NCBI RefSeq assembly: GCF_015354405.1 | Contig: NZ_JADKYP010000044.1 | Coordinates: 1 to 63,351, forward strand | Length of the DNA: 63,351 nt | Reading direction: 5' to 3' | Source of the DNA: Nocardia sp. BSTN01 | GTDB taxonomy: Bacteria > Actinomycetota > Actinomycetes > Mycobacteriales > Mycobacteriaceae | Part shown: piece by piece, positions 17,031 through 25,913 of the stretch | Layout: every line of letters starts with the position of its first letter | How positions within the stretch are numbered: position 1 is the first letter of the stretch | Notes under the pieces: model-generated | The model's input: the letters and a program-made list of their open reading frames with translations, nothing else | Databases searched by the model: none | Told to the model about the DNA's origin: nothing | Made by a program: the position numbers and the translations under genes

Positions 17031-17431
17031 GGTCGTTCCGGGTTCCAGCCGGAGCAGAGCAGGTCGATGGCTTCGATGCGGTCGCCCGCGACGGCGAAGA
17101 TGTGTTGTTCCGCGATCCGTGCGGGCGCGTCGGTGTCGACCGGCCACATGCGGACCAGATACCGCAGATACACCTTGTCGCCGACCCGGCCGGTCTCGCA
17201 GCTGAGCACCTCGAACGCGTCCGGGCCGCCGAACCAGTGCCGGAACCGGCTCACCGCCGCGTCGGCGGTGTCGGTGTCGAAGGGGCCCGGCGGAATCAGC
17301 CCGCGCATGCGGACGTCCGGAGCGAGGCAGCGCGACAGTGCGGTGAAGTCGCGGGCGGTCAGTGCGTCGAGGAAGCGGCCCGCTACCGGCCGATCCGTGG
17401 TGAGGGTGAGGGTGGGGGTGATCGTGGTCAT
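17015..17431 (-). CDS. NTF2-like (SnoaL-type) small protein
   Basis: A 138-residue protein with the NTF2-like pattern: an N-terminal helix with FLDALTARDFTALSRCLAPDVRMRGL, then a curved sheet (DAFEVLSCETGRVGDKVYLRYLVRMW and AEQHIFAVAGDRIEAIDLLCSGW). Members are small ligand-binding proteins or enzymes; the substrate is unknown. ATG at 17431. Its 3' end overlaps convergent ftsX. Confidence 0.75.
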   Translation of the reverse strand: MTTITPTLTLTTDRPVAGRFLDALTARDFTALSRCLAPDVRMRGLIPPGPFDTDTADAAVSRFRHWFGGPDAFEVLSCETGRVGDKVYLRYLVRMWPVDTDAPARIAEQHIFAVAGDRIEAIDLLCSGWNPERPYSRT

Positions 17432-17511
17432 ATCTTTTTGTACGACCGCGGGGCTGTCCGCACATCGGGCGAACGACCGATCTTGCGAGACGGGTGCGCG
17501 GCGATCGGCGC

Positions 17512-19062
17512 TCAGTCCGCGCCCACCAGGCCGTGGCGCATGGCGAACATCGCCGCGGCGCCCCGGGTGGTGACGCCGATCTTCGTGTAGATGTGCTCGA
17601 TGTGGGTGCCCGCCGTGCGCGGTGTGATGGACAACTGCGCCGCGATCTGTTTGTTCGACCGTCCTCGCACCAGCAGTTGAAGCACCTCGATCTCCCGCGC
17701 GGTCAGGCCGGCGACCTGCTGGACGCGGCGCGGCGCCCGCTGTCCGGCGGCTTCCAGAACACCGCGCACCGCGTCGGAGTCGAGCCGACCCGCGGCGACC
17801 TCGTCTCGCAGGATCGCGCAGCGCTGATCGAGGGCCATCGCCGCGCGATGGGGCCGGTCCTCGCCGAGCGCCTGAAATGTGTCGGCGGCCGCGATCAACC
17901 GCGCCGACGGCGGAATCGCCGCACCCGATACGCCGCGCGGATAGCCGGAACCGTCCATCCGTTCATGACACAGACCCGCCACCGTGCCGAGCCGGCGCAG
18001 CCGCGCACACCGCGACAACACGCGCTCGGTGAGATAGGGAACCATCCGGACCCGTTCGAATTCCGCCGGTGACAGCGCGGTCGTCTTGTTCCAGATGCCG
18101 GTGGAGACGCCGGTGACGCCGAGTCTGGACACCAGTGCCGCTCGCGTCACCTCCGCCGCCTCCTCGCCGGCCATCCCGCAGCGCAGCGCGGCGGCGCCGG
18201 CCAGTGCGGCGGTCGCGCGGGTGTGGCCCAGGAACCACGGCGACTTCAGGTCGGCGTAGTCGGCGAAAATTTCCAGCACCTCGGTCAACTCCGCGTCGGG
18301 CACCCAGCGATCCAGTGCGGCGCAACCGTCGATGACGGCACTCCAGGCATCGACGGCGTCGACGTCGTCGAGCACCTCGGGCCGTTGCTCGCACAGCGCC
18401 ACCAGCTCCGGATCGAATTCGGTGCCGCTGCGCGAACGCAGCATCTCGACGGCCGCGGCGGGGCCGGCGAACCGGCAGTAGACCTCGGCGTCGTCGGCGA
18501 TCTGCACCACCCGCATCACCCTCGTGATCCGCGCACCCGCGATCCCGTCCGGCACGCCTTTGCCGTCCCAACGCTCGAACGCCTGTGGCAGCGCGGCGCA
18601 GACCTCGTCCTGCAACCGCAACCGATCCGCGATATCGGCCGTCGTCTGACAGTGGGTCACGAAGGAATGCATCGCGTCCCGGAACCCGCTGGTCAGAAAG
18701 GCGCCGGTCAGCGCCATCCGTCGCATCGGCGACAACCCCGGCCCGATATGGCCGAGCAGAAACCCCATCATCGGCAGCCCGGCCTTGTCGACCCGATAGC
18801 TGTCCGCCCGGATCACCCGATCGTCACCGAACCAGTGCGCCATCTCGTGCGAATCCGCGACACACCCCACCCACGCGAGCAGCGACACATAGAACGCGGC
18901 CGCCTGCTCCGCACCGGAGAACCCGGCGGCCTTCGCCAGCCGCGTGGCGATCACCGTCTGCCGCAGCACATGCTCCTCCGGCTGCCCCAGACCGAGATCC
19001 GTGGCCAGCGACAGCGAGGCGACCAACTCGGCCAGCCGCAACCCGACCGGCGGTGTGTCCAT
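17512..19062 (-). CDS. HD-GYP-like signalling protein with C-terminal LuxR DNA-binding domain
   Basis: A 516-residue protein. Two HD-GYP-like segments are visible: a degenerate one with FERWDGKGVPDG (about 160-172) and a clearer one with LCHERMDGSGYPRGVSG (about 360-376). The last 70 residues form a LuxR/NarL helix-turn-helix (LTAREIEVLQLLVRGRSNKQIAAQLSITPRTAGTHIEHIYTKIG). HD-GYP domains hydrolyse cyclic di-nucleotides or act as sensors, so this looks like a ligand- or second-messenger-linked transcription regulator. Similar HD-LuxR proteins are scattered in actinobacteria, mostly uncharacterised. ATG at 19062 was chosen because the domain starts at once; the open frame extends to 19338. No strong ribosome-binding site is visible. 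Confidence 0.8.
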   Translation of the reverse strand: MDTPPVGLRLAELVASLSLATDLGLGQPEEHVLRQTVIATRLAKAAGFSGAEQAAAFYVSLLAWVGCVADSHEMAHWFGDDRVIRADSYRVDKAGLPMMGFLLGHIGPGLSPMRRMALTGAFLTSGFRDAMHSFVTHCQTTADIADRLRLQDEVCAALPQAFERWDGKGVPDGIAGARITRVMRVVQIADDAEVYCRFAGPAAAVEMLRSRSGTEFDPELVALCEQRPEVLDDVDAVDAWSAVIDGCAALDRWVPDAELTEVLEIFADYADLKSPWFLGHTRATAALAGAAALRCGMAGEEAAEVTRAALVSRLGVTGVSTGIWNKTTALSPAEFERVRMVPYLTERVLSRCARLRRLGTVAGLCHERMDGSGYPRGVSGAAIPPSARLIAAADTFQALGEDRPHRAAMALDQRCAILRDEVAAGRLDSDAVRGVLEAAGQRAPRRVQQVAGLTAREIEVLQLLVRGRSNKQIAAQLSITPRTAGTHIEHIYTKIGVTTRGAAAMFAMRHGLVGAD

Positions 19063-19260
19063 AGAGTAATTGTGCTGTACTTTTGGCCTCCGCTTCGCTG
19101 CGGCGGGGTGCACGGTCTCGGAGGGCGCTCGTATTCGGGTCGGGTGGACGTCTACCGCGCGGGAGATCGGAGTGGCTGAGGCTTTGCCGTCCGGTGGGAT
19201 CTTCGTGGACGGGGTGCAGCTGTGGATTGGGGGTTCGGATCGTCGGTGGGGGTCCGTAGG

Positions 19261-21390
19261 ATGGCTGGCGTGAATTCCCCGGAGACGCTCGAGACGGCCG
19301 ACGCTTCGTCGCGCACTGTGGAAACCGATGCGGCGCAACAGGTTCTGCAGCGCGTATTCGGGTACGACAGTTTCCGGGGATTACAGCGCGAGATCGTCGA
19401 GCAGGTCGTCTCCGGTGGTGATGCGCTCGTGCTGATGCCCACCGGCGGCGGCAAGTCGCTGTGTTATCAGATTCCGGCGCTGGTGCGGCCCGGGGTGGGT
19501 GTCGTCATCTCACCGTTGATCGCGCTGATGCAGGACCAGGTCGACGCGCTGACCGCGCTCGGGGTGCGGGCCGGATTCCTGAACTCCACCCAATACCCGG
19601 ACGAGCGGCGCACGGTCGAGGCACAGTTCGTCGCGGGCGAGCTGGACGTGTTGTATCTGGCGCCGGAGCGGTTGAAGCTCGAATCGACCGCGGATTTGCT
19701 CGATCGCGGCAAGGTGTCGGTCTTCGCCATCGACGAGGCGCACTGTGTCTCGCAGTGGGGCCACGACTTCCGGCCCGACTACCTGGCGCTGTCGGTACTG
19801 CACGAACGCTGGCCGGACGTGCCGCGGATCGCACTGACCGCCACCGCCACCGAGGCCACCCGGCGTGAGATCGCCGAACGGCTCGACCTCACCGGGGCGA
19901 AGCATTTCGTCGCGGGATTCGACCGGCCCAATATCCAGTACCGGATCGAGCCGAAGAATCGCGCCGATCAGCAGCTGCTGTCCTTCATCCGCACCGAACA
20001 CCCGGGGGAGGCGGGCATCGTCTACTGCCTGTCCCGCAATTCGGTGGAGCGCACCGCGGAATTCCTGTGCCGCAACGGAATCGAGGCGGTGCCCTATCAC
20101 GCCGGCCTGGACGCGCGCACCCGTGCCACCAATCAGGCCAGATTCCTGCGCGAGGACGGCCTGATCGTCGTCGCGACCATCGCCTTCGGCATGGGCATCG
20201 ACAAACCCGACGTGCGGTTCGTGGCACATCTGGATCTGCCCAAGTCGGTGGAGGGCTACTACCAGGAGACCGGCCGCGCCGGTCGTGACGGCCTGCCGTC
20301 CACCGCCTGGATGGTCTACGGACTCAATGATGTTGTGCAGCAACGCAAGATGATCGACTCCTCGGAGGGCGACGCGGCGCACCGGCGGCAGTTGCAACTA
20401 CATCTGGACGCGATGCTCGCGCTGTGCGAGACCGTGCAGTGCCGTCGCACCCAGCTGCTCAACTACTTCGGCCAGTCCGGTGACACCTGCGGCAACTGCG
20501 ACACCTGCCTGAATCCGCCGGAATCCTGGGACGGCACTGTCGCCGCGCAGAAGGTGCTCTCAACGGTGCTGCGGCTCAGGCGCGAACGCGGGCAGAGCTT
20601 CGGCGCCGGACATATCGTCGACATCCTGCTCGGGAAGTCGAACCCGAAAGTGTTGCAGCACAAGCACAACGAGTTGAAGGTCTTCGGCGTCGGCACCGAT
20701 CTGCGCGATACCGAATGGCGCGGCGTGATTCGCCAGTTGCTCGCCCAGGGCCTGCTCGCGGTGCACGGTGAATACGGCGTGCTGACCCTCACCGAGGCCA
20801 GCGACGAGGTGCTGTTCAAGAAGCGCACGGTCCACATGCGCCGCGAGCCGGAACGAGTGAAGCCGCCGCGCGCCGCCAAGGCGAAGGCGTCCCGCCTCGC
20901 CGCGGCCGAGCTGGCGCCCGCGGCGGCGGATCTGTTCGAGCAGCTTCGCGCGTGGCGTGCCTCGGTCGCCAAGGAGCAGGGCGTTCCCGCCTACGTCGTC
21001 TTCCACGACGCCACCCTGCGCGATATCGCCGGCCGAGCGCCTTCGAGCCTGGCCGAACTCGGCGGCATCAGCGGCATCGGTGAGAACAAACTCGCGAAGT
21101 ACGGCGAGGGTGTTCTCGAGGTGGTCGCGGGATTCGCGGCATCCGGTGCGGGCGGCTCCGACGGGGCTCCCGCGGAGGCAACGGTCTCGCGTCCGAACCG
21201 AGCCGAGCGACCGGGTGACCCGCGCGGTTCTTCCCCCGCAGCCGCGTCGAGGCCCCGAGCACACACCGAGCGGTCTCGTGGCCCGGTGACGGGGTCGAGG
21301 TTCGAGCCCGCGGCACCGGCAGCCCCGAGCGATTCGGTGAACTGGGACATTCCCGACGATTTCGAGCCCCCGCCGGACGACTTCTACTGA
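19261..21390 (+). CDS. recQ: ATP-dependent DNA helicase RecQ
   Basis: A 709-residue 3'-5' superfamily-2 helicase. Motifs: [15 protein letters not shown] (Walker A, about 57-71), [21 protein letters not shown] (DEAH plus the RecQ aromatic loop, about 155), [37 protein letters not shown] (motif V-VI), the RQC zinc site ending CGNCDTC, a winged-helix part and an HRDC domain (about 558-630). A low-complexity Ser/Pro/Arg linker precedes an acidic C-terminal tail ([15 protein letters not shown]), reminiscent of tails that bind SSB or other repair partners. The start was set at ATG 19261; GTG 19270 is an alternative. Confidence 0.95.
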   Translation: MAGVNSPETLETADASSRTVETDAAQQVLQRVFGYDSFRGLQREIVEQVVSGGDALVLMPTGGGKSLCYQIPALVRPGVGVVISPLIALMQDQVDALTALGVRAGFLNSTQYPDERRTVEAQFVAGELDVLYLAPERLKLESTADLLDRGKVSVFAIDEAHCVSQWGHDFRPDYLALSVLHERWPDVPRIALTATATEATRREIAERLDLTGAKHFVAGFDRPNIQYRIEPKNRADQQLLSFIRTEHPGEAGIVYCLSRNSVERTAEFLCRNGIEAVPYHAGLDARTRATNQARFLREDGLIVVATIAFGMGIDKPDVRFVAHLDLPKSVEGYYQETGRAGRDGLPSTAWMVYGLNDVVQQRKMIDSSEGDAAHRRQLQLHLDAMLALCETVQCRRTQLLNYFGQSGDTCGNCDTCLNPPESWDGTVAAQKVLSTVLRLRRERGQSFGAGHIVDILLGKSNPKVLQHKHNELKVFGVGTDLRDTEWRGVIRQLLAQGLLAVHGEYGVLTLTEASDEVLFKKRTVHMRREPERVKPPRAAKAKASRLAAAELAPAAADLFEQLRAWRASVAKEQGVPAYVVFHDATLRDIAGRAPSSLAELGGISGIGENKLAKYGEGVLEVVAGFAASGAGGSDGAPAEATVSRPNRAERPGDPRGSSPAAASRPRAHTERSRGPVTGSRFEPAAPAAPSDSVNWDIPDDFEPPPDDFY

Positions 21391-21397
21391 ACCGCCC

Positions 21398-21421
21398 GGT
21401 GAGCCGGCCTGCCCGCTCACC
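21398..21421 (+). terminator. Possible terminator after recQ
   Basis: A 7-bp stem, GGTGAGC with GCTCACC around a 10-base loop, begins 8 bp after the recQ stop. No T-tract follows, so confidence is moderate. Confidence 0.45.
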
Positions 21422-21555
21422 AGCGCGGTCGGTTGTTGCCGAGTCCGCGCGGGCCGTGTAGACCGCCACGCCGCCTTGGGGGTGATTCCCGTTCCACGTT
21501 TATCCCTCCGCCCGGCGCGGGTAACCGTCTCGCCGTGACGCATGGCCAGGGCGGA

Positions 21556-21786
21556 GTGACCGAGAGCAACGGGTTGCCGGGAAACCACGACACAACTGCG
21601 GACGCCGATTCGACCGTGGCCGCCACGCCGGATCCTTCGCGGCTCGGCGTGCGGCCCCTGGGCCGGATCGGCATGCCCCGGCGGCTGCGACGGGCCCGTA
21701 CCGGTATGCGGCCGTCGACGGTGGCACTGCTTACCGTCTGGATTGCCGTTTTGGCGCTCTATCTGGCGGTGCGACCGGGCGGATAG
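21556..21786 (+). CDS. Small C-terminally membrane-anchored protein (VRPGG family), copy 1
   Basis: A 76-residue product from GTG 21556 (purine-rich CAGGGCGGA just upstream); GTG 21535 is an alternative start. A hydrophilic N-terminal half rich in Thr, Asp and Arg precedes a basic stretch (RIGMPRRLRRARTG) and one terminal membrane span, VALLTVWIAVLALYLAVRPGG. The C-terminal motif is shared with the next gene (21802-22038) and, with P instead of PGG at the end, with the protein at 15206. The positive-inside rule puts the N-terminus in the cytoplasm. Function unknown. Confidence 0.65.
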   Translation: MTESNGLPGNHDTTADADSTVAATPDPSRLGVRPLGRIGMPRRLRRARTGMRPSTVALLTVWIAVLALYLAVRPGG

Positions 21787-21801
21787 CGGTAGCGTGCCGC
21801 T

Positions 21802-22038
21802 ATGTCCCACGACCATCACGACGACCGCTCCGATCAGTCGTCGGATTCCGGCCCCGGCGGCGATCCCCCGGACGCCGCGAAACCCGGACCTCGCCGCAGC
21901 CGAGCGGATTCGGTCGAGGCCGGGTGGCTGCGCCCGCACGCGAGCCCGCTGGGTCGCCCGCGGGTGACGACCGTGATGCTGCTGCTCGCGTGGATCGCCC
22001 TACTGATTCTGTACCTGCAGGTCCGGCCCGGCGGCTGA
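21802..22038 (+). CDS. Small C-terminally membrane-anchored protein (VRPGG family), copy 2
   Basis: A 78-residue product starting at ATG 21802, 15 bp after its paralogue. The N-terminus is His/Asp-rich (MSHDHHDDRSDQSSDS), possibly metal-binding. A basic linker and the terminal span VMLLLAWIALLILYLQVRPGG follow. Motif W-I-A-x-L-x-L-Y-L-x-V-R-P-G-G matches copy 1 almost exactly, while the N-termini differ completely. The two look like a tail-anchored family with interchangeable cytoplasmic heads. Function unknown. Confidence 0.72.
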   Translation: MSHDHHDDRSDQSSDSGPGGDPPDAAKPGPRRSRADSVEAGWLRPHASPLGRPRVTTVMLLLAWIALLILYLQVRPGG

Positions 22039-22045
22039 CCGCGCC

Positions 22046-22438
22046 TCAGCGGTCGGCGCCGACTCGCTCCCACATCATGGCTTCGTGCCAGCCGTAGCGT
22101 TGAAAGGCCCAGTCCTGCACGGTCTTTGCGACGAGTTCGAAGGCGGGGGAGTGCGGGGTTCCCCAGCGTGCGGTGTCGCGCACGCTGGCGCGGAACTGCA
22201 TACCCGGCCCGCCCCCGCCGTACTCGACGATATAGCCGCGACCGTCGTCGGGATCGATGCGCCGATCCATCTCGACGCGCAGATAGTGTTGGGCCGCAGG
22301 CGAACCCGGGCGTTCGACGACGAGTTGGGGTTCTCGATAATCCAACTCGGCCAGGAGATCGTGTAGTTGCGCATCGGTCGGGTCGTCGAGTACACGATCC
22401 GAGGCGGTGCTCACTCTGAATCTGGGTACCGTTGTCAC
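22046..22438 (-). CDS. Hypothetical protein, 130 residues
   Basis: A cytoplasmic, mildly acidic protein with no signal peptide or membrane span. Stretches such as YIVEYGGGGPGMQFRASV and TVQDWAFQRYGWHEAMMWERV suggest a mixed alpha/beta fold with aromatic-rich C-terminal helices. It vaguely resembles small immunity-type proteins, but I cannot assign a family. GTG at 22438 is the only upstream start; no ribosome-binding site is obvious. It converges with the small membrane gene, with a 7-bp gap. Confidence 0.55.
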   Translation of the reverse strand: MTTVPRFRVSTASDRVLDDPTDAQLHDLLAELDYREPQLVVERPGSPAAQHYLRVEMDRRIDPDDGRGYIVEYGGGGPGMQFRASVRDTARWGTPHSPAFELVAKTVQDWAFQRYGWHEAMMWERVGADR

Positions 22439-22756
22439 GCAACCATTTTGCGCGCTCGCACGGCGAAGGGCACACAGAATCGGTTCCCGGCGGTGGGGAT
22501 GTCCGCATTCGTCCGCAGCCGACGTCCTCCGGTGCGGTGTGTTCTCTCCTGCGGCGCCGGCCTCCCGGCGGCCGGTGCCGGTTGCCGGATGTCAGCCGAT
22601 CGTGAGCCGGATCACGGCATGTTCTCGGCCGGAATTTCGTTTTCCTTCTATTCGGCGGCCGTGTAAACCGGACAGGTCCGTACGCTCAGCGGGCATCGAG
22701 GCACAATGACAGCGTGGAGCGCCGCCGAGCTGCGCGGAGTCGAGGGAAAGGTGTAC
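22439..22756. other. 318-bp interval upstream of smpB
   Basis: Contains the divergent upstream regions of the 22438 gene and smpB. The open frame of smpB extends back to 22706, but the internal ATG is preferred. No other gene, clear hairpin or repeat was recognised. Confidence 0.4.
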
Positions 22757-23230
22757 ATGAAGGAGAAGGGGCGCAAGGTCATCGCCACCAACCGCAAGGC
22801 GCGGCACAACTACACGATCCTCGACACCTTCGAGGCGGGGATCGCGCTGGTCGGTACCGAGGTGAAGAGCCTGCGGGAGGGTAAGGCGTCGCTGGTGGAC
22901 GCCTACGCCACCATCGACGACGGTGAGGTGTGGCTGCGTGGCCTGCACATTCCCGAATACGGGCACGGCACCTGGACCAACCACGCCCCGCGCCGCACCC
23001 GGAAACTGTTGCTGCACCGCCGCGAGATCGACAAGCTCACCGGCAAGACCAAGGAGAGCTCGCAGACCCTCGTCCCGCTGTCGATGTACTTCACCGACGG
23101 CAAGGTGAAGGTCGAACTGGCGCTGGCCAAGGGTAAGCAGGACTACGACAAGCGCCACGACCTGGCCCGCCGCACCGCGGAGCGCGAGGTGACGCGCGAA
23201 CTCGGCCGGCGGGTGAAAGGCATGCGCTGA
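22757..23230 (+). CDS. smpB: SsrA-binding protein SmpB
   Basis: A 157-residue basic RNA-binding protein that delivers tmRNA to stalled ribosomes. Signatures: [59 protein letters not shown] and the basic C-terminal tail [24 protein letters not shown] at 22757 follows GAGGGAAAGG and matches the usual SmpB start, although the frame is open from 22706. The tmRNA gene follows 81 bp later. Confidence 0.96.
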   Translation: MKEKGRKVIATNRKARHNYTILDTFEAGIALVGTEVKSLREGKASLVDAYATIDDGEVWLRGLHIPEYGHGTWTNHAPRRTRKLLLHRREIDKLTGKTKESSQTLVPLSMYFTDGKVKVELALAKGKQDYDKRHDLARRTAEREVTRELGRRVKGMR

Positions 23231-23261
23231 CCGGCGGGAATGTATGAAGGCGAAGTGATGT

Positions 23262-23267
23262 TAATAT
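23262..23267 (+). promoter_or_regulatory. Possible -10 element for tmRNA
   Basis: TAATAT lies about 45 bp upstream of the mature tmRNA 5' end, in an AT-rich patch unusual for this genome, followed by a small CCCGGC/GCCGGG hairpin. The mature end is made by RNase P, so a start site upstream of 23312 is expected. No clear -35 was seen. Confidence 0.3.
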
Positions 23268-23311
23268 GAACAGCCCGGCCCACCAGCCGGGTGTTCGACT
23301 GAGTTGACTAC

Positions 23312-23682
23312 GGGGCTGATCGGTTTCGACTGCGTACGTCGATTCAGGGGAAGCGTGTCGGTGCAGGCAGGAGACCACCGTAAGCGTCGCTGTAACCCAA
23401 TAAGCGCCGATTCTCATCAGCGCGACTACGCTCTCGCTGCCTAAGCAGTAGAGCGTGTCTGTCAGTCCGGGTTTGCTCTCGGCCCGGGTACTGGCATCAG
23501 CTAGAGAGCTTCACCGTCCGGCTCGGTCGCGGAGTCGTACGGGACAACAAACAGCGACTGGGATCGTCATCTCGGCTTGTTCGCGTGACCGAGAGATCCG
23601 AGTAGAGGCCCAGCGAACTGCACACGGAGAAGCCCTGAAGAAGCGGCGGAGGACCCGGGTTCAATTCCCGGCAGCTCCACCA
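23312..23682 (+). ncRNA. ssrA: Transfer-messenger RNA (tmRNA)
   Basis: About 371 nt from GGGGCTGATCGGTTTCGACT to the genome-encoded CCA. The 5' and 3' ends form the tRNA-Ala-like acceptor (GGGGCT with AGCTCC), and GGTTCAATTCCC is the T-arm. The tag frame 23406-23444 encodes ADSHQRDYALAA then TAA, the mycobacterial-type proteolysis tag. With SmpB it rescues stalled ribosomes and marks the nascent chains for degradation. It directly follows smpB. Confidence 0.97.
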
Positions 23683-23684
23683 AG

Positions 23685-23718
23685 GCCCCTCACCTGAGCC
23701 CCAGGTGAGGGGCTTTTT
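23685..23718 (+). terminator. Rho-independent terminator of tmRNA
   Basis: A 12-bp stem, GCCCCTCACCTG with CAGGTGAGGGGC, followed by TTTTT, starts 2 bp after the CCA end. Confidence 0.92.
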
Positions 23719-23788
23719 CCGTCGCTGCGGCTCGTGTCGCGGAACCTGGGGACATCTCGAGAAGCGATGGCTCGGCTGTCGGTGGTGG

Positions 23789-23974
23789 CTATGAAGCGTT
23801 GTGCCGGTCGGGTGGCGCGGGAAGCAGTGGACGCATGAAGGTGCGCTCGTAGCGCAGCACGCATCCGCTGTCGTCTCTGATGCGATCGACCAGGTCCATC
23901 CAGCGACGCGCGAAGCGTTCGAAGGCGTCGATCCCGGCCGGATCGATCACGTATTCCACAACGCAGGTGATCAT
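23789..23974 (-). pseudogene. NIPSNAP-family gene with an internal in-frame deletion
   Basis: The 61-residue frame starts MITCVVEYVIDPAGIDAFERFARRWMDLVDR, a typical NIPSNAP N-terminus, and then jumps to IRDDSGCVLRYERTFMRPLLP, typical of the family C-terminus. The normal middle of roughly 40 residues (the GGTHHGYFLP...FSFPS region) is absent without loss of frame. The N- and C-terminal halves of the ferredoxin-like fold remain, but a working protein is doubtful. Start ATG 23974 is at the family position. It is divergent from the 24067 gene. Confidence 0.6.
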
Positions 23975-24066
23975 GACCGAGGGGTAACCGGCATGCCGAG
24001 GGGCCACACCGAACGTCGCGAACGCAGTTTCGGCTTGCGTCTGTCCACGAGGGTAGAACTGAGGTC

Positions 24067-25146
24067 GTGACGCGGTATGCATTTGAGCAGGGGGCCGGCG
24101 CTCTTGTCGCGAGTTGGGGGACCGGCAGGGGAGATGTGGCCGAGACGATCGCGACTCTGCCGGAGACGGTGGAGGCGGAGGTCGCGCTCGCGCTGGCGGC
24201 GGCGCTGACGAAACTGTCGGAGTATCAGTGGCGGACCTATACGCATCCGGCGTCGGCGGCGGGGGATCCGGAGGTGCCGAACAGTGTGGCGTGGCATCGG
24301 GCCGAGGAGCGCAATCGGTTCCGGGAGGTGGAAACGGCGCTGCGGGAACCGAATCTGCCGGACGCGGACGGGATGATGGCGGTCTCCTACAGCGTGATCG
24401 AGGAGGCGGCGCATCGGATCGGGCGGGTGGCGCATCTGATCGGCGACGCGGCGCTGGTGGATGCCCTGGTCGGCGAGGTGCGCACGGAGCAGGCGGCGAT
24501 CGAGGCGGCGGAGCTGGGCGATCTGTCCGGGCGGGCCCGGCAGGCGGTGGAGTTGTCGCGGGCCGACATTTCGCCGGTGCAGGTGCACGCGGCCGATGCG
24601 CTGCTCTACGCCGACCCGCTGGCCTCCATCGACCGGTTCACCGATATCGACCCGGCCGCCGCCGCGGTGGCCGCCGCGCGCTGGCTGTACCTCGCCGCTC
24701 AGGTCGCGGCCGAGGCCGCGGAGGTGCATCCGGTGCACGTGGTCGCGGAAGCGGACAATCTGGAGGCGCTCCGGGTGGAGACGCCGACGCTGGTGCTGGA
24801 GCGGTTGTGTGCCGGCGAGAGCCCGACCGCGGTGGTGGTCGACCTGATCGCCGACGCGCTCGCCGCCGCCGAGGGCCGGGTGCGCAATCCGGCCCGGATC
24901 GTCGAAGCGGCCGAGGCGATCGAAAGGCGTTTGCGCGGAGACGAACTCGACGAGGAGGGCCTGACGGCGCTCACCGACGAATTCCGGATCTCGTGCCTCG
25001 ACCCGGCCCGCCCGGCCGTCGATCTGCTGGAAGACCTGCTGGACGCGATCCGCGGCTGCCGGCTGCTGTACTGCGAGGAGTACGAGTCGGGGTTCGAGGA
25101 GGCGGTCCGGGCCGAGGCCGACGATCAGCGCCCGCCGCTGCTGTAG
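24067..25146 (+). CDS. Hypothetical Ala/Glu-rich helical protein, 359 residues
   Basis: A strongly acidic, almost wholly alpha-helical cytoplasmic protein with long Ala/Glu/Leu stretches (for example VEAEVALALAAALTKL and AEAIERRLRGDELDEEGL). There is no membrane span, signal peptide or catalytic motif that I recognise. GTG start with no clear ribosome-binding site. Convergent with the DUF899 gene, 4 bp apart. The codon pattern is normal for this genome, so the gene is probably real, but its family is unknown to me. Confidence 0.7.
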   Translation: MTRYAFEQGAGALVASWGTGRGDVAETIATLPETVEAEVALALAAALTKLSEYQWRTYTHPASAAGDPEVPNSVAWHRAEERNRFREVETALREPNLPDADGMMAVSYSVIEEAAHRIGRVAHLIGDAALVDALVGEVRTEQAAIEAAELGDLSGRARQAVELSRADISPVQVHAADALLYADPLASIDRFTDIDPAAAAVAAARWLYLAAQVAAEAAEVHPVHVVAEADNLEALRVETPTLVLERLCAGESPTAVVVDLIADALAAAEGRVRNPARIVEAAEAIERRLRGDELDEEGLTALTDEFRISCLDPARPAVDLLEDLLDAIRGCRLLYCEEYESGFEEAVRAEADDQRPPLL

Positions 25147-25150
25147 CCGC

Positions 25151-25840
25151 TCAGGCGCCGGGTTCGCCGTAGGCCGCCGCGATTTCCTTGGATCCACTCC
25201 ACCGGCTGTAGGTGGGCGATTGCGGCCATCCCTGCGGCGAGTCCTGCCATTCTTCCTGGCGGCCGTAGGGCAGCAGGTCGATGAGGGCGAAGGTGTAGCC
25301 GAGCTGTTCGGTGCCGCGGCCGTCGGTGTGCCAGGTGCGGTAGACCGTGTCGCCGTCGCGGAGGAAGACGTTGACCGCGAAGCCGCCGCCGGGAGGTGCG
25401 CCGACGTCCGCGCCGAAGGAACTGTTCGCGGTCGAATACCAGGTCATCGTGTTGCCGACGCGCCGCTTGTAGGCCAGCGCCTCCTCGATCGGTCCCTGGG
25501 TGACGATGACGAAGCGGGCGTCCCAGTTGTCGAGGAACTCCAATCGGGTGAATTGCGAGGTGAATCCGGTGCAACCGGGGCATTGCCACGTCTCGCCCGG
25601 GAACCACATGTGGTTGTAGACGATCAGCTGCGACTTGCCGTCGAAGACGTCCGCCAGCCGAACCGGCCCCTCCTCGCCCTCGAGGGTGTAGTCGGGCATC
25701 CGCACCATCGGCAGGCGACGGCGCGCGGCCGCGATCGCGTCGAGTTCCCGGGTCGCCGCCTTCTCCCGCACTCGCAGCGCGTCGAGTTCACGCTGCCAGG
25801 TCTCGGCGTCGACGACGGGCGGCAGTGCTGTGGTGCTCAT
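25151..25840 (-). CDS. DUF899 thioredoxin-like protein
   Basis: A 229-residue protein of the DUF899 (thioredoxin-like) family. The N-terminal helix LRVREKAATRELDAIAAARRRLPMV is the family hallmark, followed by DYTLEG...VRLADVF and MWFPGETWQCPGCTGFTSQ, which carries a CPGC redox-type site. Members are cytoplasmic and largely uncharacterised, perhaps dithiol or disulfide-linked. ATG 25840 with AGGGAGGACC upstream. The AraC-type regulator at 25914 lies just upstream on the same strand, but the genes are probably separate transcripts. Confidence 0.85.
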   Translation of the reverse strand: MSTTALPPVVDAETWQRELDALRVREKAATRELDAIAAARRRLPMVRMPDYTLEGEEGPVRLADVFDGKSQLIVYNHMWFPGETWQCPGCTGFTSQFTRLEFLDNWDARFVIVTQGPIEEALAYKRRVGNTMTWYSTANSSFGADVGAPPGGGFAVNVFLRDGDTVYRTWHTDGRGTEQLGYTFALIDLLPYGRQEEWQDSPQGWPQSPTYSRWSGSKEIAAAYGEPGA

Positions 25841-25913
25841 GGGTCCTCCCTGACCGTTCGGCTTGCGAGCTGTAGATACAGACGTGACCCCGCTCCGGAA
25901 CTCATCGGTCGAT

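Noticed and set aside
19222-19260. Longer recQ start at 19222
   Set aside because: The extra 13 residues have no family resemblance; ATG 19261 or GTG 19270 fits better.
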